A DNA stretch of 64,000 bases from Asticcacaulis sp. (GTDB lineage: Bacteria > Pseudomonadota > Alphaproteobacteria > Caulobacterales > Caulobacteraceae): positions 1,048,001-1,112,000 of the forward strand of contig JANQAC010000002.1 in assembly GCA_024707255.1 (NCBI GenBank), given 5' to 3'. Numbering within the stretch: position 1 is the stretch's first letter; every line of letters begins with the position of its first letter. Below the pieces are notes generated by a model that saw nothing but the letters and a program-made list of their open reading frames with translations, did no database searches and was not told the origin of the DNA. Of this stretch, positions 21,114-32,625 are shown piece after piece. The translations under genes were made by a program, and so were the position numbers.

Positions 21114-21143
21114 ATCCACGCCGCCGTTAAAGGCGGCGTGGAT
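21114..21143 (+). other. Strong hairpin between ssb and gyrA
   Basis: Perfect 12-bp inverted repeat ATCCACGCCGCC / GGCGGCGTGGAT with a six-base loop. No T run follows on the top strand, so it is not an ordinary terminator; it may attenuate, be processed or act on either strand. Confidence 0.5.
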
Positions 21144-21163
21144 GCATACAAGACATTGAATTC

Positions 21164-23968
<2,805 letters not shown>

Positions 23969-23992
23969 ATCAGCCGCAGCAAGGGGCGCCGC

Positions 23993-24499
23993 ATGACAAC
24001 CGACCACAGGACCGGTCTTTATCCGGGGACTTTTGACCCGATCACCAATGGCCACAGTGATATTATCGGGCGGGCGGTCAAGCTGGTCGATAAGCTGGTG
24101 ATCGGTGTGGCGCGCAATATTGGCAAGGCGCCGATGTTCACCATCGACGAGCGGGTCGAAATGGTGCGCGAACAGGTGGCGTCGCTTGGTGACCGTGTCG
24201 AGGTTCTGCCTTTCGACAGCCTTTTGATGCATTTTGCCCAGGAGGTCGGCGCCGGGGTCATCATTCGCGGCTTGCGCGCGGTGGCGGATTTCGAGTACGA
24301 ATTCCAGATGACGGCGATGAACCAGCAGCTTAACCGCGATATCGAGACGGTTTTTTTGATGGCCGACCCGCGCCATCAGGCCGTTGCGTCGCGTTTGGTC
24401 AAAGAAATAGCCCAATTGGGCGGCAGTATCGCGCCGTTTGTGGCCCCCAGCGTGGCGGAACGCCTGCTGGCCAAGGTCGCTCCCAAGGTCGCTCGTTAA
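23993..24499 (+). CDS. coaD: Phosphopantetheine adenylyltransferase
   Basis: 168-residue enzyme of coenzyme A synthesis that joins ATP and 4'-phosphopantetheine to give dephospho-CoA. The nucleotidyl-transferase motif is GTFDPITNGHSDII (GxFDPxTxGH). IRGLRAVADFEYEFQM and SSRLVKEIA-type segments complete the family. The gene lies between gyrA and a periplasmic cyclophilin, the usual order in Caulobacterales. Confidence 0.96.
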   Translation: MTTDHRTGLYPGTFDPITNGHSDIIGRAVKLVDKLVIGVARNIGKAPMFTIDERVEMVREQVASLGDRVEVLPFDSLLMHFAQEVGAGVIIRGLRAVADFEYEFQMTAMNQQLNRDIETVFLMADPRHQAVASRLVKEIAQLGGSIAPFVAPSVAERLLAKVAPKVAR

Positions 24500-24514
24500 A
24501 ATTAGACAGGAAGA

Positions 24515-25402
24515 ATGATGTCATTGGTGAAAAAAAGTGCGCTTCTGGCGGGGGCGATAGCGGCTTTGATGGCGACTTCCGCGTTTGCGCTTGACCCGGG
24601 CTACCGGATGGCGGACCCGAACAATACCCTGGTGATCGATACCACCAAGGGCCAAGTCATCCTCGAAATGTATCCGTCGCTGGCCCCCAATCATGTCGAG
24701 CGCCTGCTGACCCTGACGCGCCAGCACTTTTATGATGGCCTGACCTTCCACCGCGTCATCGAAGACTTCATGGCCCAGACGGGCGATCCCAAGGGCGACG
24801 GCACGGGCGATTCCACCCTGCCGAACGTGAAGGCCGAGTTTACCGTCCGTCATGATTCCAGCTTCCCGTTCACGGTAGCCACGCGGCCCAAGGGCTCGCT
24901 GATCGGCTTTGTCGGGGCTATGCCCGTACAGAGCCAGGTCAATGAACTGATGGCCATTTCCAACGACGGCAAGGTCAATGCCTGGGGGCTGTTCTGCCAG
25001 GGCACGGTCGGCATGGCCCACAGCTATGACCCGGATTCCGGCAACAGCCAGTTCTTCCTGATGCGCGGCGCCAATTCGTCGCTGGAGAAAAAATATACCG
25101 CCTTCGGTACGATACTCACCGGCCTTGACGTGGTGCGCAAGCTGAAGATCGGCGAGCCGCCCGTCAATCCGGACAAGATGAACACTGTGCGTGTGCTGGC
25201 CGATATTCCGGAAGCTGAGCGTCCGCAGGTCGAGGTCATGGATACGGCGTCACCGCAGTTCCAGGCCGTGCTTGACGCCACGCGCAAGGAAAAGGGCGAC
25301 AATTTCTCCGATTGCGACGTCACTGTACCGGCCAAGATACTGAATGCCGCGTCGGCCACGGCAGAAGCTGCCCCAACGCCGGCGGCACCGGCAGGCAGAT
25401 AA
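24515..25402 (+). CDS. Exported peptidyl-prolyl cis-trans isomerase (cyclophilin)
   Basis: 295-residue cyclophilin with an N-terminal signal peptide (ALLAGAIAALMATSAFA) cleaved before LDPGYRM. The catalytic domain shows FHRVIEDFMAQTGDP, FTVATRPKG and NSQFFLM. It probably folds proline-containing proteins in the periplasm. The start ATG ATG leaves two alternatives three bases apart; the family differs from the shorter cytoplasmic cyclophilin at 31.6 kb. A terminator follows. Confidence 0.92.
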   Translation: MMSLVKKSALLAGAIAALMATSAFALDPGYRMADPNNTLVIDTTKGQVILEMYPSLAPNHVERLLTLTRQHFYDGLTFHRVIEDFMAQTGDPKGDGTGDSTLPNVKAEFTVRHDSSFPFTVATRPKGSLIGFVGAMPVQSQVNELMAISNDGKVNAWGLFCQGTVGMAHSYDPDSGNSQFFLMRGANSSLEKKYTAFGTILTGLDVVRKLKIGEPPVNPDKMNTVRVLADIPEAERPQVEVMDTASPQFQAVLDATRKEKGDNFSDCDVTVPAKILNAASATAEAAPTPAAPAGR

Positions 25403-25404
25403 TT

Positions 25405-25436
25405 AAAAGCGCCGGGCTATTCCGGCGCTTTTTTAT
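25405..25436 (+). terminator. Bidirectional terminator
   Basis: AAAAGCGCCGG-GCTATT-CCGGCGCTTTT with T run on the top strand. It lies between convergent genes and overlaps the 3' end of the ppx-like gene. Confidence 0.85.
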
Positions 25437-26635
25437 TCCGCCACAGGTAATGCCGCTGCCTTAACAGCCGGGCGCGGTCCACGTCGACGCCGCCGACGAG
25501 CTTTTTTCTTTGCCATCGAAAGCAGCAACCCTTCGCGCAGGCCACGATCCGCCACACGCAGTCTCTGGCACGGCCAGAGTCGTTGAATGGCTTCCAGTAT
25601 GGCGGCGCCGGCCAGAACCAGATCGGCGCGGTCCTTGCCGATACAGGGTTCCTGTTCGCGCCCGGCATGTCCGATATCCAGCAGACGAGTGATCACGGAC
25701 TGCACATGCGCGTGGCTCATCCACAGGCCGTCGACGCGGGAACGGTCGTAGCGTTCCAGGCCCAGATGCATCCCCGCAAGCGACGTGATCGCGCCGGACG
25801 TACCGACAATATAGGCTTCCCCCCGGTCGAAGTGTGGGCGCAGGGTTTCCGGATCGGTAAAATGGCGAACCGTCCGGCTGACATCTTCCACCATGGCTTC
25901 AAACCAGGCCGCCGTATGGCCGGAAACGGGCTCTGGAAAGCGTTCGGCCAGATTGACCACCCCGACCGGAATGGAGATCCAGTAACGCGGGCGCGGCATC
26001 CGGCGGGCCACTTTTAGCGCATTGTTTTGCGCCAGCGTCTGGGCGTCTGATAAGGAGGCGACCGGGGCTGGAGCCTCATCCGCCAGTTCCACCCAACTCA
26101 GTTCGGTTGAGCCGCCGCCAACATCCATGACCAGGGCGGCGCGCGCCACGGGGCTGACCTCGCGCGGGTCAAGAAGCGAAGCACAGCCCATCACCGACAG
26201 GTGCGCCTCTTCCTCCGGCGAGATAATGGTCAGTTTCAGGCCGGTTTCGCGTTCGACACGGGTAATGAACTCGCGGCCATTGCGGGCGATGCGGCAGGCT
26301 TGCGTCGCCACCGCGCGGATGCGCACGGCGCCACGCTTTTCAATCTTTTCAGCGCATATCTTCAAAGCCTTCAGGGCGCGATCCATGGCGCGCTCATGGA
26401 GCTGGCCGGAATGGGCCAGGCCCTCGCCAAGCCGCACGATACGTGAAAATGCCTCGACGATGCGAAACTGCGAATTGGCGAAAGTGGCGATCATCAGGCG
26501 GCAATTATTCGTGCCGAGGTCGAGTGCGGCATAGACGACCGCGGGTTCGCCGCGGATGGTCAATCCACCGGATGCGTTGCGCGGACCGCCCGACGACTTG
26601 CCCCGCCGGTGATCGTTTGAGGGAGCCCGGTACAT
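25433..26635 (-). CDS. ppx: Ppx/GppA family phosphatase
   Basis: 400-residue member of the ASKHA-fold exopolyphosphatase / guanosine pentaphosphate phosphatase family. ATP/phosphate-binding motifs are AALDLGTNNCRLMIA (residues 36-50) and VMDVGGGSTEL. A basic C terminus (KKKARRRRRRGPRP) is unusual and may bind nucleic acid or polyphosphate. It degrades polyphosphate or pppGpp; the sequence does not decide which. The N-terminal 30 residues before AVVYAALD are weakly supported and the true start may be downstream. Confidence 0.88.
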   Translation of the reverse strand: MYRAPSNDHRRGKSSGGPRNASGGLTIRGEPAVVYAALDLGTNNCRLMIATFANSQFRIVEAFSRIVRLGEGLAHSGQLHERAMDRALKALKICAEKIEKRGAVRIRAVATQACRIARNGREFITRVERETGLKLTIISPEEEAHLSVMGCASLLDPREVSPVARAALVMDVGGGSTELSWVELADEAPAPVASLSDAQTLAQNNALKVARRMPRPRYWISIPVGVVNLAERFPEPVSGHTAAWFEAMVEDVSRTVRHFTDPETLRPHFDRGEAYIVGTSGAITSLAGMHLGLERYDRSRVDGLWMSHAHVQSVITRLLDIGHAGREQEPCIGKDRADLVLAGAAILEAIQRLWPCQRLRVADRGLREGLLLSMAKKKARRRRRRGPRPAVKAAALPVAE

Positions 26636-26902
26636 GGCTCATACCCCGCTTATGGACGGTTGCCGGTCCGACACCATGTCAGAGGCCAGGCCTTCACAAC
26701 CTGACAGGCAATCTTTCCCCCTTACTTTATGGCCTGCGTCCGGACATGCCAACCCAAAATCGGGCCAGGCCGTAAATTACCCAACGATAATCGCCGTTAT
26801 TGAAAATAATTTGAAGCCACAACCGCATGGAGAAGGACGGTGCGCTTTACGCCGTGTTCGGTCCATTATGCCGCCAGGGGAATGGGGCAAGGAAGTCGTT
26901 TC
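26636..26902. other. Intergenic region without a supported gene
   Basis: 267 bases between divergent genes. Short open frames exist but have no ribosome-binding site or conserved composition. No clear promoter is visible. Confidence 0.4.
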
Positions 26903-27235
26903 ATGCCAGAACAGCGGTCAGCGAAATTCGATATCGGTCAGGTGGTCAAACATAATCTGTTTGAGTTCCGCGGCGTCGTTTTTGACGTCGATCCGGAATT
27001 TTCCAATACGGAAGAATGGTGGCAGGCGATCCCGGAAAGCGTGCGTCCGCAGAAGGACCAGCCCTTTTATCACCTACTGGCCACCAATGGAGAGAGCTGT
27101 TACGTCGCCTATGCGTCCGAAGGCAATCTGTGCGCCGACGATACAGGTCAGCCCTTTAGCCATCCGCAGACCCAGTTGATCTTCGAGCGATTCGAGAACG
27201 GCCGTTACAAACCGAAAAGCCGAATGGCCAACTGA
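26903..27235 (+). CDS. hspQ: Heat-shock protein HspQ (hemimethylated-DNA-binding family)
   Basis: 110-residue YccV/HspQ-family protein; in E. coli it binds hemimethylated DNA near oriC and modulates Lon proteolysis. It has the core KFDIGQVVKHNLFEFRGVVF, DVDPEF, and the end YHLLATNGESCYVAYASEGNL then FSHPQTQLIFERF. The ATG at 26903 has GGAAG upstream; longer upstream starts are not supported. In Caulobacterales this would act in DNA-methylation-dependent replication control, but that is inference. Confidence 0.9.
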   Translation: MPEQRSAKFDIGQVVKHNLFEFRGVVFDVDPEFSNTEEWWQAIPESVRPQKDQPFYHLLATNGESCYVAYASEGNLCADDTGQPFSHPQTQLIFERFENGRYKPKSRMAN

Positions 27236-27694
27236 GGGGCCGTCACCCTGAAAAATGACTTGTGGAAAAACTGGCTGGATCGAACCGGTTCAGGCCTGGT
27301 TCATATTACACGGACGATATATGGGGTCCGTGTTACGCTGCTTACCGCCATGAAATTGTCACGCAAATCCTGGAAAGACTTGGTGAGCGCGCTGGGACTC
27401 GAACCCAGGACCCTCTGATTAAAAGTCAGATGCTCTAGCCGGCTGAGCTACGCGCTCATGAAGATAAGTCAGACTTGACCCGCTTTTGGAAAGAGCGGAT
27501 CAACTGGGCTCTTCATAGAGTGGACTATTTAATTTCGCAAGCGCGAGGCGTTGAAAAAAGACGCTTTTTCTTATGTATTGTTTTTTTATGTGCAGAATAA
27601 GCTATAACGGGTCTACACAGGACACAGGCGCCGATGGCGTTTCTGGACTGAAGGTATGAGGGGGATGTTGGTGAAGGCTGCCAGTGCTGTGAAT
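27236..27694. other. Intergenic region holding tRNA-Lys
   Basis: Beyond the tRNA gene on the minus strand at 27381-27457, the rest shows no gene. A 10-bp palindrome GAACCGGTTC at 27282-27291 is the only other clear feature. Confidence 0.6.
27381..27457 (-). tRNA. tRNA-Lys(UUU)
   Basis: Cloverleaf on the minus strand: acceptor GAGCGCG / CGCGCTC, discriminator A and encoded CCA, D-loop GTAGCTCAGCCGG, anticodon stem CTGAC around loop TTTTAAT with anticodon TTT, and GGTTCGAGTCC T-arm. It stands alone between divergent genes. Confidence 0.96.
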
Positions 27695-28396
27695 ATGAAG
27701 CTCCGAACGTGCGCCCTGATGGTACTGGCGGGAGGGGCTTTGTTATCGGGCTGCGCCTCGAAACCCCATTATGACGCCAGCGGCGCCGTGGTGGAGAAGC
27801 CCAAGCACAGACCGGCCGAGGAAACACAGGCCGTGCGTTCCTCCACGGATGATCAGAGTAATAGCTGGGGCGATGCGGTCATGGCGCCGCTCGAAGACCT
27901 GAACCTGCGCCGCAAGGATATTCCGGAAATCCTGACCCAGGCCGTGACCAAGCCCTATGACCTGACCGGACTGGATAATTGCGAGGCCATTGCCTCCGAG
28001 GTCACCAAGCTCGACAGCCTGCTGGGCGCCGATTTCGATGAGCCGCCGCCGCCACAAGATACGAAAAGCCTTCGTGAACGTGGCGGCGAGGCCGCCGGCG
28101 ATGTGGCGCGCGGTTCCGTGCGCAATGCCACGCGCAGCATTATCCCGTTCCGCGGACTGGTGCGCCAGATGACCGGCGCGCAGCGTCACCAGCGAGAAAT
28201 GGATACAGCCATCCAGGCCGGTAAGGTGCGCCGCGCCTATCTCAAGGGGGTGGGCATGAACAAGAACTGTGCGCCGCCGGCGGCGCCGTCATGGTTCGTC
28301 CCGCGCGTCTACACCGATACCTATGCCGGCGGTAAGACCGTTCCCAAGCCGATTCCCGTGCCGGCAAAGCCGAAAAAACTGCCGAAACGCCGCTAA
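27656..28396 (+). CDS. Predicted lipoprotein of unknown function
   Basis: 246 residues as drawn with several candidate starts; ATG 27665 (GAGGGGG before it) or 27695 would also keep the signal peptide. Lipobox is LLSGC. The mature part is hydrophilic, with an Arg-rich central segment (LRERGGEAAGDVARGSVRNATRSII) that may be an amphipathic helix, a short Cys near NKNCAPPA and a Pro/Lys-rich tail (KPIPVPAKPKKLPKRR). Similar conserved lipoproteins occur in Caulobacteraceae, but I recall no function. It is convergent with tgt. Confidence 0.65.
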   Translation: MRGMLVKAASAVNMKLRTCALMVLAGGALLSGCASKPHYDASGAVVEKPKHRPAEETQAVRSSTDDQSNSWGDAVMAPLEDLNLRRKDIPEILTQAVTKPYDLTGLDNCEAIASEVTKLDSLLGADFDEPPPPQDTKSLRERGGEAAGDVARGSVRNATRSIIPFRGLVRQMTGAQRHQREMDTAIQAGKVRRAYLKGVGMNKNCAPPAAPSWFVPRVYTDTYAGGKTVPKPIPVPAKPKKLPKRR

Positions 28397-28408
28397 AGCA
28401 CAGTGGCT

Positions 28409-29530
28409 TTAAACGTCCTTCGTTTGCCAGCGAGAGAGCAGATCAGCCCGTAAAGCGTCGAAGGTGCCCGCCGTGATGGCGGCGCGGATGCGAATCATTA
28501 GGGCCTGGAAGAAGGCGATATTGTGCCAACTGAGTAGCATCTGGCCCAGGATCTCTTCCGATTTGACGAGATGGTGCAGGTAGGCTTTTGAATAATCGCG
28601 GCTGGCCGGACAATCGCTTTCAGCATCCAGCGTTGTGTCGTCTTCGGCGAAGCGGGCATTCTTCATATTGAGCGGGCCATCCCAGGTCCACACCTGGCCA
28701 TGGCGGCCCGAACGCGTCGGCAGGACGCAGTCGAACATATCGACGCCGCGCGCCACGCCTTCCAGCAGGTCGATTGGCTTGCCGACGCCCATCAGGTAGC
28801 GCGGCCGATCCCAGGGCAGCAGCGGCGCGCTGTAATCGAGCGTGTCGCACATGGCTTCGTGACCTTCACCGACGGCCAGGCCGCCGATGGCATAGCCGTC
28901 GAAACCGATATCGAGCAGGCGCTCCGTCGATTCCCGGCGCAGGTGCTCAAAGGTCGAGCCCTGCTGGATGCCGAACAATGCCTGCGTGTCGCGGGCACCG
29001 AACGCGGTCTTTGAGCGCAGCCCCCAGCGCGCCGAAAGCTGCAACGCTTCACGGGCGCGCTTTTCCTCGGCAGGCCAGGAAACGCATTCATCAAGTTGCA
29101 TGACGATATCCGAGCCCAGCAGGTCGGCCTGGATTTCGATCGAGCGCTCCGGCGACAGGATATGCCGCGAGCCGTCGATATGGCTCTGGAAGGTGACGGC
29201 GTCTTCCTTGACCTTGGAAATCTTCGACAGGCTCATCACCTGGAAGCCGCCACTGTCGGTCAGGATCGGGCCATCCCAGCCCATGAATTTATGCAGGCCG
29301 CCCAGTCTCGCCACGCGTTCGGCGGTCGGGCGCAGCATCAGGTGGTAGGTATTGCCAAGAATAATCTTCGCATGGGCCTGTTTCACCATGTCCAGTGTCA
29401 AGGCCTTGACCGTGGCGGCGGTGCCGACCGGCATGAAGATCGGCGTCGGGATATCGCCGCGCGGCGTTTTCAGCACGCCGGTACGGGCCTGGCCCTGGGA
29501 AGCGAGAATTTCAAAAAGGAAGCGGCTCAT
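28409..29530 (-). CDS. tgt: Queuine tRNA-ribosyltransferase
   Basis: 373-residue enzyme that swaps guanine 34 for the queuosine precursor in tRNAs with GUN anticodons. Catalytic motifs: [10 protein letters not shown], the FGIQQGST loop and [11 protein letters not shown], with [14 protein letters not shown] for the catalytic/zinc area. It follows queA with an ATGA overlap, so the two queuosine genes form an operon. Confidence 0.97.
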   Translation of the reverse strand: MSRFLFEILASQGQARTGVLKTPRGDIPTPIFMPVGTAATVKALTLDMVKQAHAKIILGNTYHLMLRPTAERVARLGGLHKFMGWDGPILTDSGGFQVMSLSKISKVKEDAVTFQSHIDGSRHILSPERSIEIQADLLGSDIVMQLDECVSWPAEEKRAREALQLSARWGLRSKTAFGARDTQALFGIQQGSTFEHLRRESTERLLDIGFDGYAIGGLAVGEGHEAMCDTLDYSAPLLPWDRPRYLMGVGKPIDLLEGVARGVDMFDCVLPTRSGRHGQVWTWDGPLNMKNARFAEDDTTLDAESDCPASRDYSKAYLHHLVKSEEILGQMLLSWHNIAFFQALMIRIRAAITAGTFDALRADLLSRWQTKDV

Positions 29531-30588
29531 CGGGACGTATTACTCAGCAAACAGGCATCGCCATATGAAAAAAAAGCGGTAGCCGGTCTCAATGGCGTGG
29601 GCATAGGCCCTTTTCATGACCTCGGTGCCGGCCAGGGAACAGACCAGCATGAACAGAGTCGATTTCGGCAGATGAAAATTGGTCATCAGCAGGTCGCACG
29701 ACCGGACCTTGACGCCCGGCGTAATGAAGATGGCGGTCTCGGCGGCAAAGGGGTGGATAGCGCCTTGCTTATCGCAAGCGGATTCCAGCAGGCGGAGTGA
29801 GGTAGTGCCGACGCAGATAATCCGGCCCCCGCCGCGCGCACCGCGTTGATCCGCGCGGCACTTTCCGGCGTGATGATGCCGAATTCGGCGTGCATGACAT
29901 GATCATCGGTGTCCTCAACCTTGACCGGCAGGAAGGTGCCGGCGCCGACATGCAGGGTGATCCGCTCGATATTCACGCCTTTGGCCGCGAGCTTTTCCAA
30001 CAGGGCAGGGGTGAAGTGCAGGCCGGCGGTCGGCGCGGCCACGGAGCCCTCGTCACGGGCGAAAATGGTCTGGTAGTCGCTCTTGTCCTGCTCGTCCTCG
30101 TGACGCTTTGAACGAATATAGGGTGGCAGCGGCATTCCGCCGACCAGATGCAGACGCTCCAGCAATTCCTGCGGCCCATGCTTGAAATCGAGCGTGTAGA
30201 GGCCATTGTGATCCTTGGCGGAAACGACGGCGTTCAGCTCGGCAAGTTCACTCTTAAATTGCAATCGGTCCCCGACCTTCACCTTGCGGCCCGGTTTCAG
30301 GAAAGCCTGCCACTGTGAAGCGCCGGTGCTCTTGACCAGAGTGGCCTCGATCATGACCACGCTGTCGTCACGGAGGCGCTGGCCGTCGAGTTGCGTTGGC
30401 AGCACACGGGTATCATTGACCACCAGCAGATCGCCGGCCTTGAAGAAATTGGCTATATCGCCAATATGGCTATCGGTCAGCGCGCCGTGTTCATCGACAC
30501 GCAGCAGGCGGGCGGCCTCGCGCGGTTCTGCCGGTCGCAGGGCAATGCGGTCCTCGGGCAGGTCGAAATCAAATTCGGAAATTAACAT
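29527..30588 (-). CDS. queA: S-adenosylmethionine:tRNA ribosyltransferase-isomerase, two compensating frameshifts
   Basis: QueA transfers the ribosyl moiety of SAM to 7-aminomethyl-7-deazaguanine in tRNA, the step after Tgt. N terminus [24 protein letters not shown] and [16 protein letters not shown] are diagnostic. The reading frame leaves the family at 29826-29830 (a C5 run, one base short) and returns at 29568-29575 (an A8 run, one base extra); between them the correct frame reads [20 protein letters not shown] through [16 protein letters not shown] and the end [13 protein letters not shown]. The two errors cancel, so the 3' stop is in the original frame and the 353-residue length is normal. 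Confidence 0.93.
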
Positions 30589-30646
30589 GCGGCTGTCTCA
30601 AGCCGCAAAAGCGCGTCAGGTCAAGACTTAAACCAGGCCATTATGA

Positions 30647-31045
30647 TCAATGACCGCTTTTCACTGGCGCCGCAAGCCAGTCCAGGGCTTCGTCCATCGT
30701 GTCGAAAACGCCGGAGGTTCGGTGCGGAAAAATTGCATCCCGCAAGCGTTTGCGTGCGTGGATCAGCGGGTCGCTGGAAACGACGGCAATGCGGCGGCCG
30801 GCATCGTTCCCTTGCGCATATTCAGCCCACCAGCGCCCGAAGGCTTCAGTATCGCTGGATTGGATGACTCCTTCAAAGCGCCGGGCATCGACCAGGAAAT
30901 CATAAAGCCACGGCGCTTCAACCGTTTGAATGTGCTCGATAATCTGAGCATAAAGCTGGTCGCCCGTCAGGTCCCCGATATAGCGGAAGGCAAGTGTCCG
31001 TCTGGCTTCATCGATGGAAAAGGTGACACGGGCACGAAGGCTCAT
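30647..31045 (-). CDS. Small cytoplasmic protein, paralog of the upstream gene
   Basis: 132 residues, no signal or membrane segment. It shares with the protein at 31.1-31.5 kb a core of VDARRFEGVIQSSD-type strand/helix, PWLYDFLVDARR, and the C-terminal FDTMDEALDWL. The alternating beta-alpha pattern suggests a STAS/SpoIIAA-like fold, which is only inferred. Both lie on the same strand 61 bases apart, probably a tandem duplication. Confidence 0.55.
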   Translation of the reverse strand: MSLRARVTFSIDEARRTLAFRYIGDLTGDQLYAQIIEHIQTVEAPWLYDFLVDARRFEGVIQSSDTEAFGRWWAEYAQGNDAGRRIAVVSSDPLIHARKRLRDAIFPHRTSGVFDTMDEALDWLAAPVKSGH

Positions 31046-31106
31046 GGTGAGGGCTGCCGTATTATTTTGTTCAGATTACCACACCCACCTTAAGGCTTGA
31101 TTGACG

Positions 31107-31508
31107 CTAAGCGGCCCGGAGTGTCTCGCCAGCCTTGATCCAGTCCAGCCCTTCATCAAAGGTATCGAAAATGGCGATGCGGCGATCGGGCATGACATCG
31201 AGCATGGCTTTCAAATTGAAAGTGAGGTCGGAATCGCCGCCCACCAGCGCCATGCTGCGGGCCTGATCGCGGCCGCGTGTAAAGGCGGCCCATTTTTCGG
31301 TCAGGAATTTCAGGTAATCGCGCGACAGGTCGGCTTCGTAGCGGCGGAAGTCGAAAATAGCGTTGAAAAGCCAGGGACTGTCGACCGTGGCCAGCAGGTC
31401 GATCAGATCGGGGCCGGCGTCCTGATCGTTGCGCACGCTGTGAAATCGGATGATCAGGATCATATTGTCGCGGTCAACTGTAACCGCAAAACGCGAACGC
31501 TTACTCAT
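31107..31508 (-). CDS. Small cytoplasmic protein, paralog of the downstream gene
   Basis: 133 residues, with matching blocks VDSPWLFNAIFDFRRYEADL and FDTFDEGLDWI to the neighbouring protein, and similar length. Fold prediction is STAS/SpoIIAA-like by pattern only. Function unknown. The pair is followed, at 31.6 kb, by the cytoplasmic cyclophilin gene, but nothing else ties them. Confidence 0.55.
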   Translation of the reverse strand: MSKRSRFAVTVDRDNMILIIRFHSVRNDQDAGPDLIDLLATVDSPWLFNAIFDFRRYEADLSRDYLKFLTEKWAAFTRGRDQARSMALVGGDSDLTFNLKAMLDVMPDRRIAIFDTFDEGLDWIKAGETLRAA

Positions 31509-31633
31509 ACTAAAACCCTTGCAGGATACTCTACTGTTCGGCGGACAAATTGCCGCCTGGGTTGAGTATCCTGCTTTACAGGTCTTAAGATGGCTTTAAA
31601 TCGAAGACTTAAAACCATTTTTACCATGCACTT

Positions 31634-32101
31634 TTAAGCGACGTCGGCGGCCACACGCATGGAAACGATCTTGCCCGGATTGCGCGGCGGCTCACCCTTG
31701 GGCAGGGCATCGACATTTTCCATGCCTTCGGTGACTTCGCCCCAGACGGTATATTGCTTGTCGAGGAAGCGGGCGTCATCAAAGCAGATGAAGAACTGGC
31801 TGTCGGCCGAATCCGGATTTTGCGAACGGGCCATCGAGCAGACACCGCGGACGTGGGGCTCGGCATTGAACTCGGCCTTCAGCTTCTTGCCGGAACCGCC
31901 AAAGCCCTGGCCTTGCGGGTCGCCGCCCTGGGCCATGAAGCCGGGGATGACGCGGTGGAAGACGATGCCGTCATAAAAGCCTTCGCGCGCCAGTTCCTTG
32001 ATGCGGGCGACGTGGTTCGGCGCCAGGTCGGGGCGCAGCTTGATGGTGACCGGACCGGTGTCGAGCGTCAGGATCAGGGTGTTTTCGGGATCGGTGGACA
32101 T
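31634..32101 (-). CDS. ppiB: Cytoplasmic peptidyl-prolyl isomerase (cyclophilin)
   Basis: 155-residue cyclophilin A-type enzyme starting at ATG 32101 (AAGGAG upstream); an earlier ATG at 32137 lacks one. The catalytic Arg is in FHRVIPGFMAQGGDPQG; ADSQFFICFDDARFLDKQYTVWGEV contains the conserved active-site strand. There is no signal peptide, in contrast to the cyclophilin at 24.5 kb. It is near the queuosine genes as in related genomes. Confidence 0.93.
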   Translation of the reverse strand: MSTDPENTLILTLDTGPVTIKLRPDLAPNHVARIKELAREGFYDGIVFHRVIPGFMAQGGDPQGQGFGGSGKKLKAEFNAEPHVRGVCSMARSQNPDSADSQFFICFDDARFLDKQYTVWGEVTEGMENVDALPKGEPPRNPGKIVSMRVAADVA

Positions 32102-32169
32102 GACGTGTCTCCTTGAGAAAAATCGTGGCCCTGACATAAGAGGTCATCCGGGCAATTGCAAAATAATTC

Positions 32170-32531
32170 CTACCTGGAGCATTCCGCCGGCTTTTTTCTT
32201 CCGGACGGTACATGGCGCAGGACCGGTCGATCTCCTCCTGGATCATCTGGCAACTATTGGCGGCATTGCAGGGCGGGTGCGTGGCCGGCGAGACCATTAT
32301 GCAGCGCGCGACCAGGCGGTCGGAGGCTGCCTTGCCGATCTCGGACTGGCAGGTGCCGTCGCTGGAGGATGCAGCCACATCGCTGACAGCGGCGGCAGTA
32401 GCCATGGGCGACTGGCTGCTTTCGGACATTTCGGCGCTTGCAGAGTCTTGCGTGGCGCCCGTGTCTTTCGGCGGCGAAGGCGAACAGGCGGCGAGACACG
32501 CGAAGACGAGTAGGGTAGGGATACGACGCAT
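32170..32531 (-). CDS. Cysteine-rich predicted lipoprotein, 3' end uncertain
   Basis: ATG 32531 has AAGGAG upstream and starts a signal peptide with lipobox LAAC. The mature protein has several cysteines in its last 60 residues (SDGTCQSEIGKAASDRLVARC, CNAANSC, SCAM). In the given sequence the frame runs on through the start of ppiB to 31971; adding one A in the run at 32192-32197 would end the protein at 32170 as PEEKKPAECSR, ~119 residues, with one more Cys. I favour this shorter version. Function unknown. Confidence 0.5.
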
Positions 32532-32625
32532 GAAGTCTCCTTGATTTGGCCAATACCCTAGCAGTACCGGGCATAAGGAAAAAATAGTTTCCGCATTGCG
32601 GCCAAAAACCAGTATAGACGCGGCC

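Noticed and set aside
26634..27179. Open frame overlapping hspQ in another frame
   Set aside because: It has no ribosome-binding site and conflicts with the well-supported hspQ frame.
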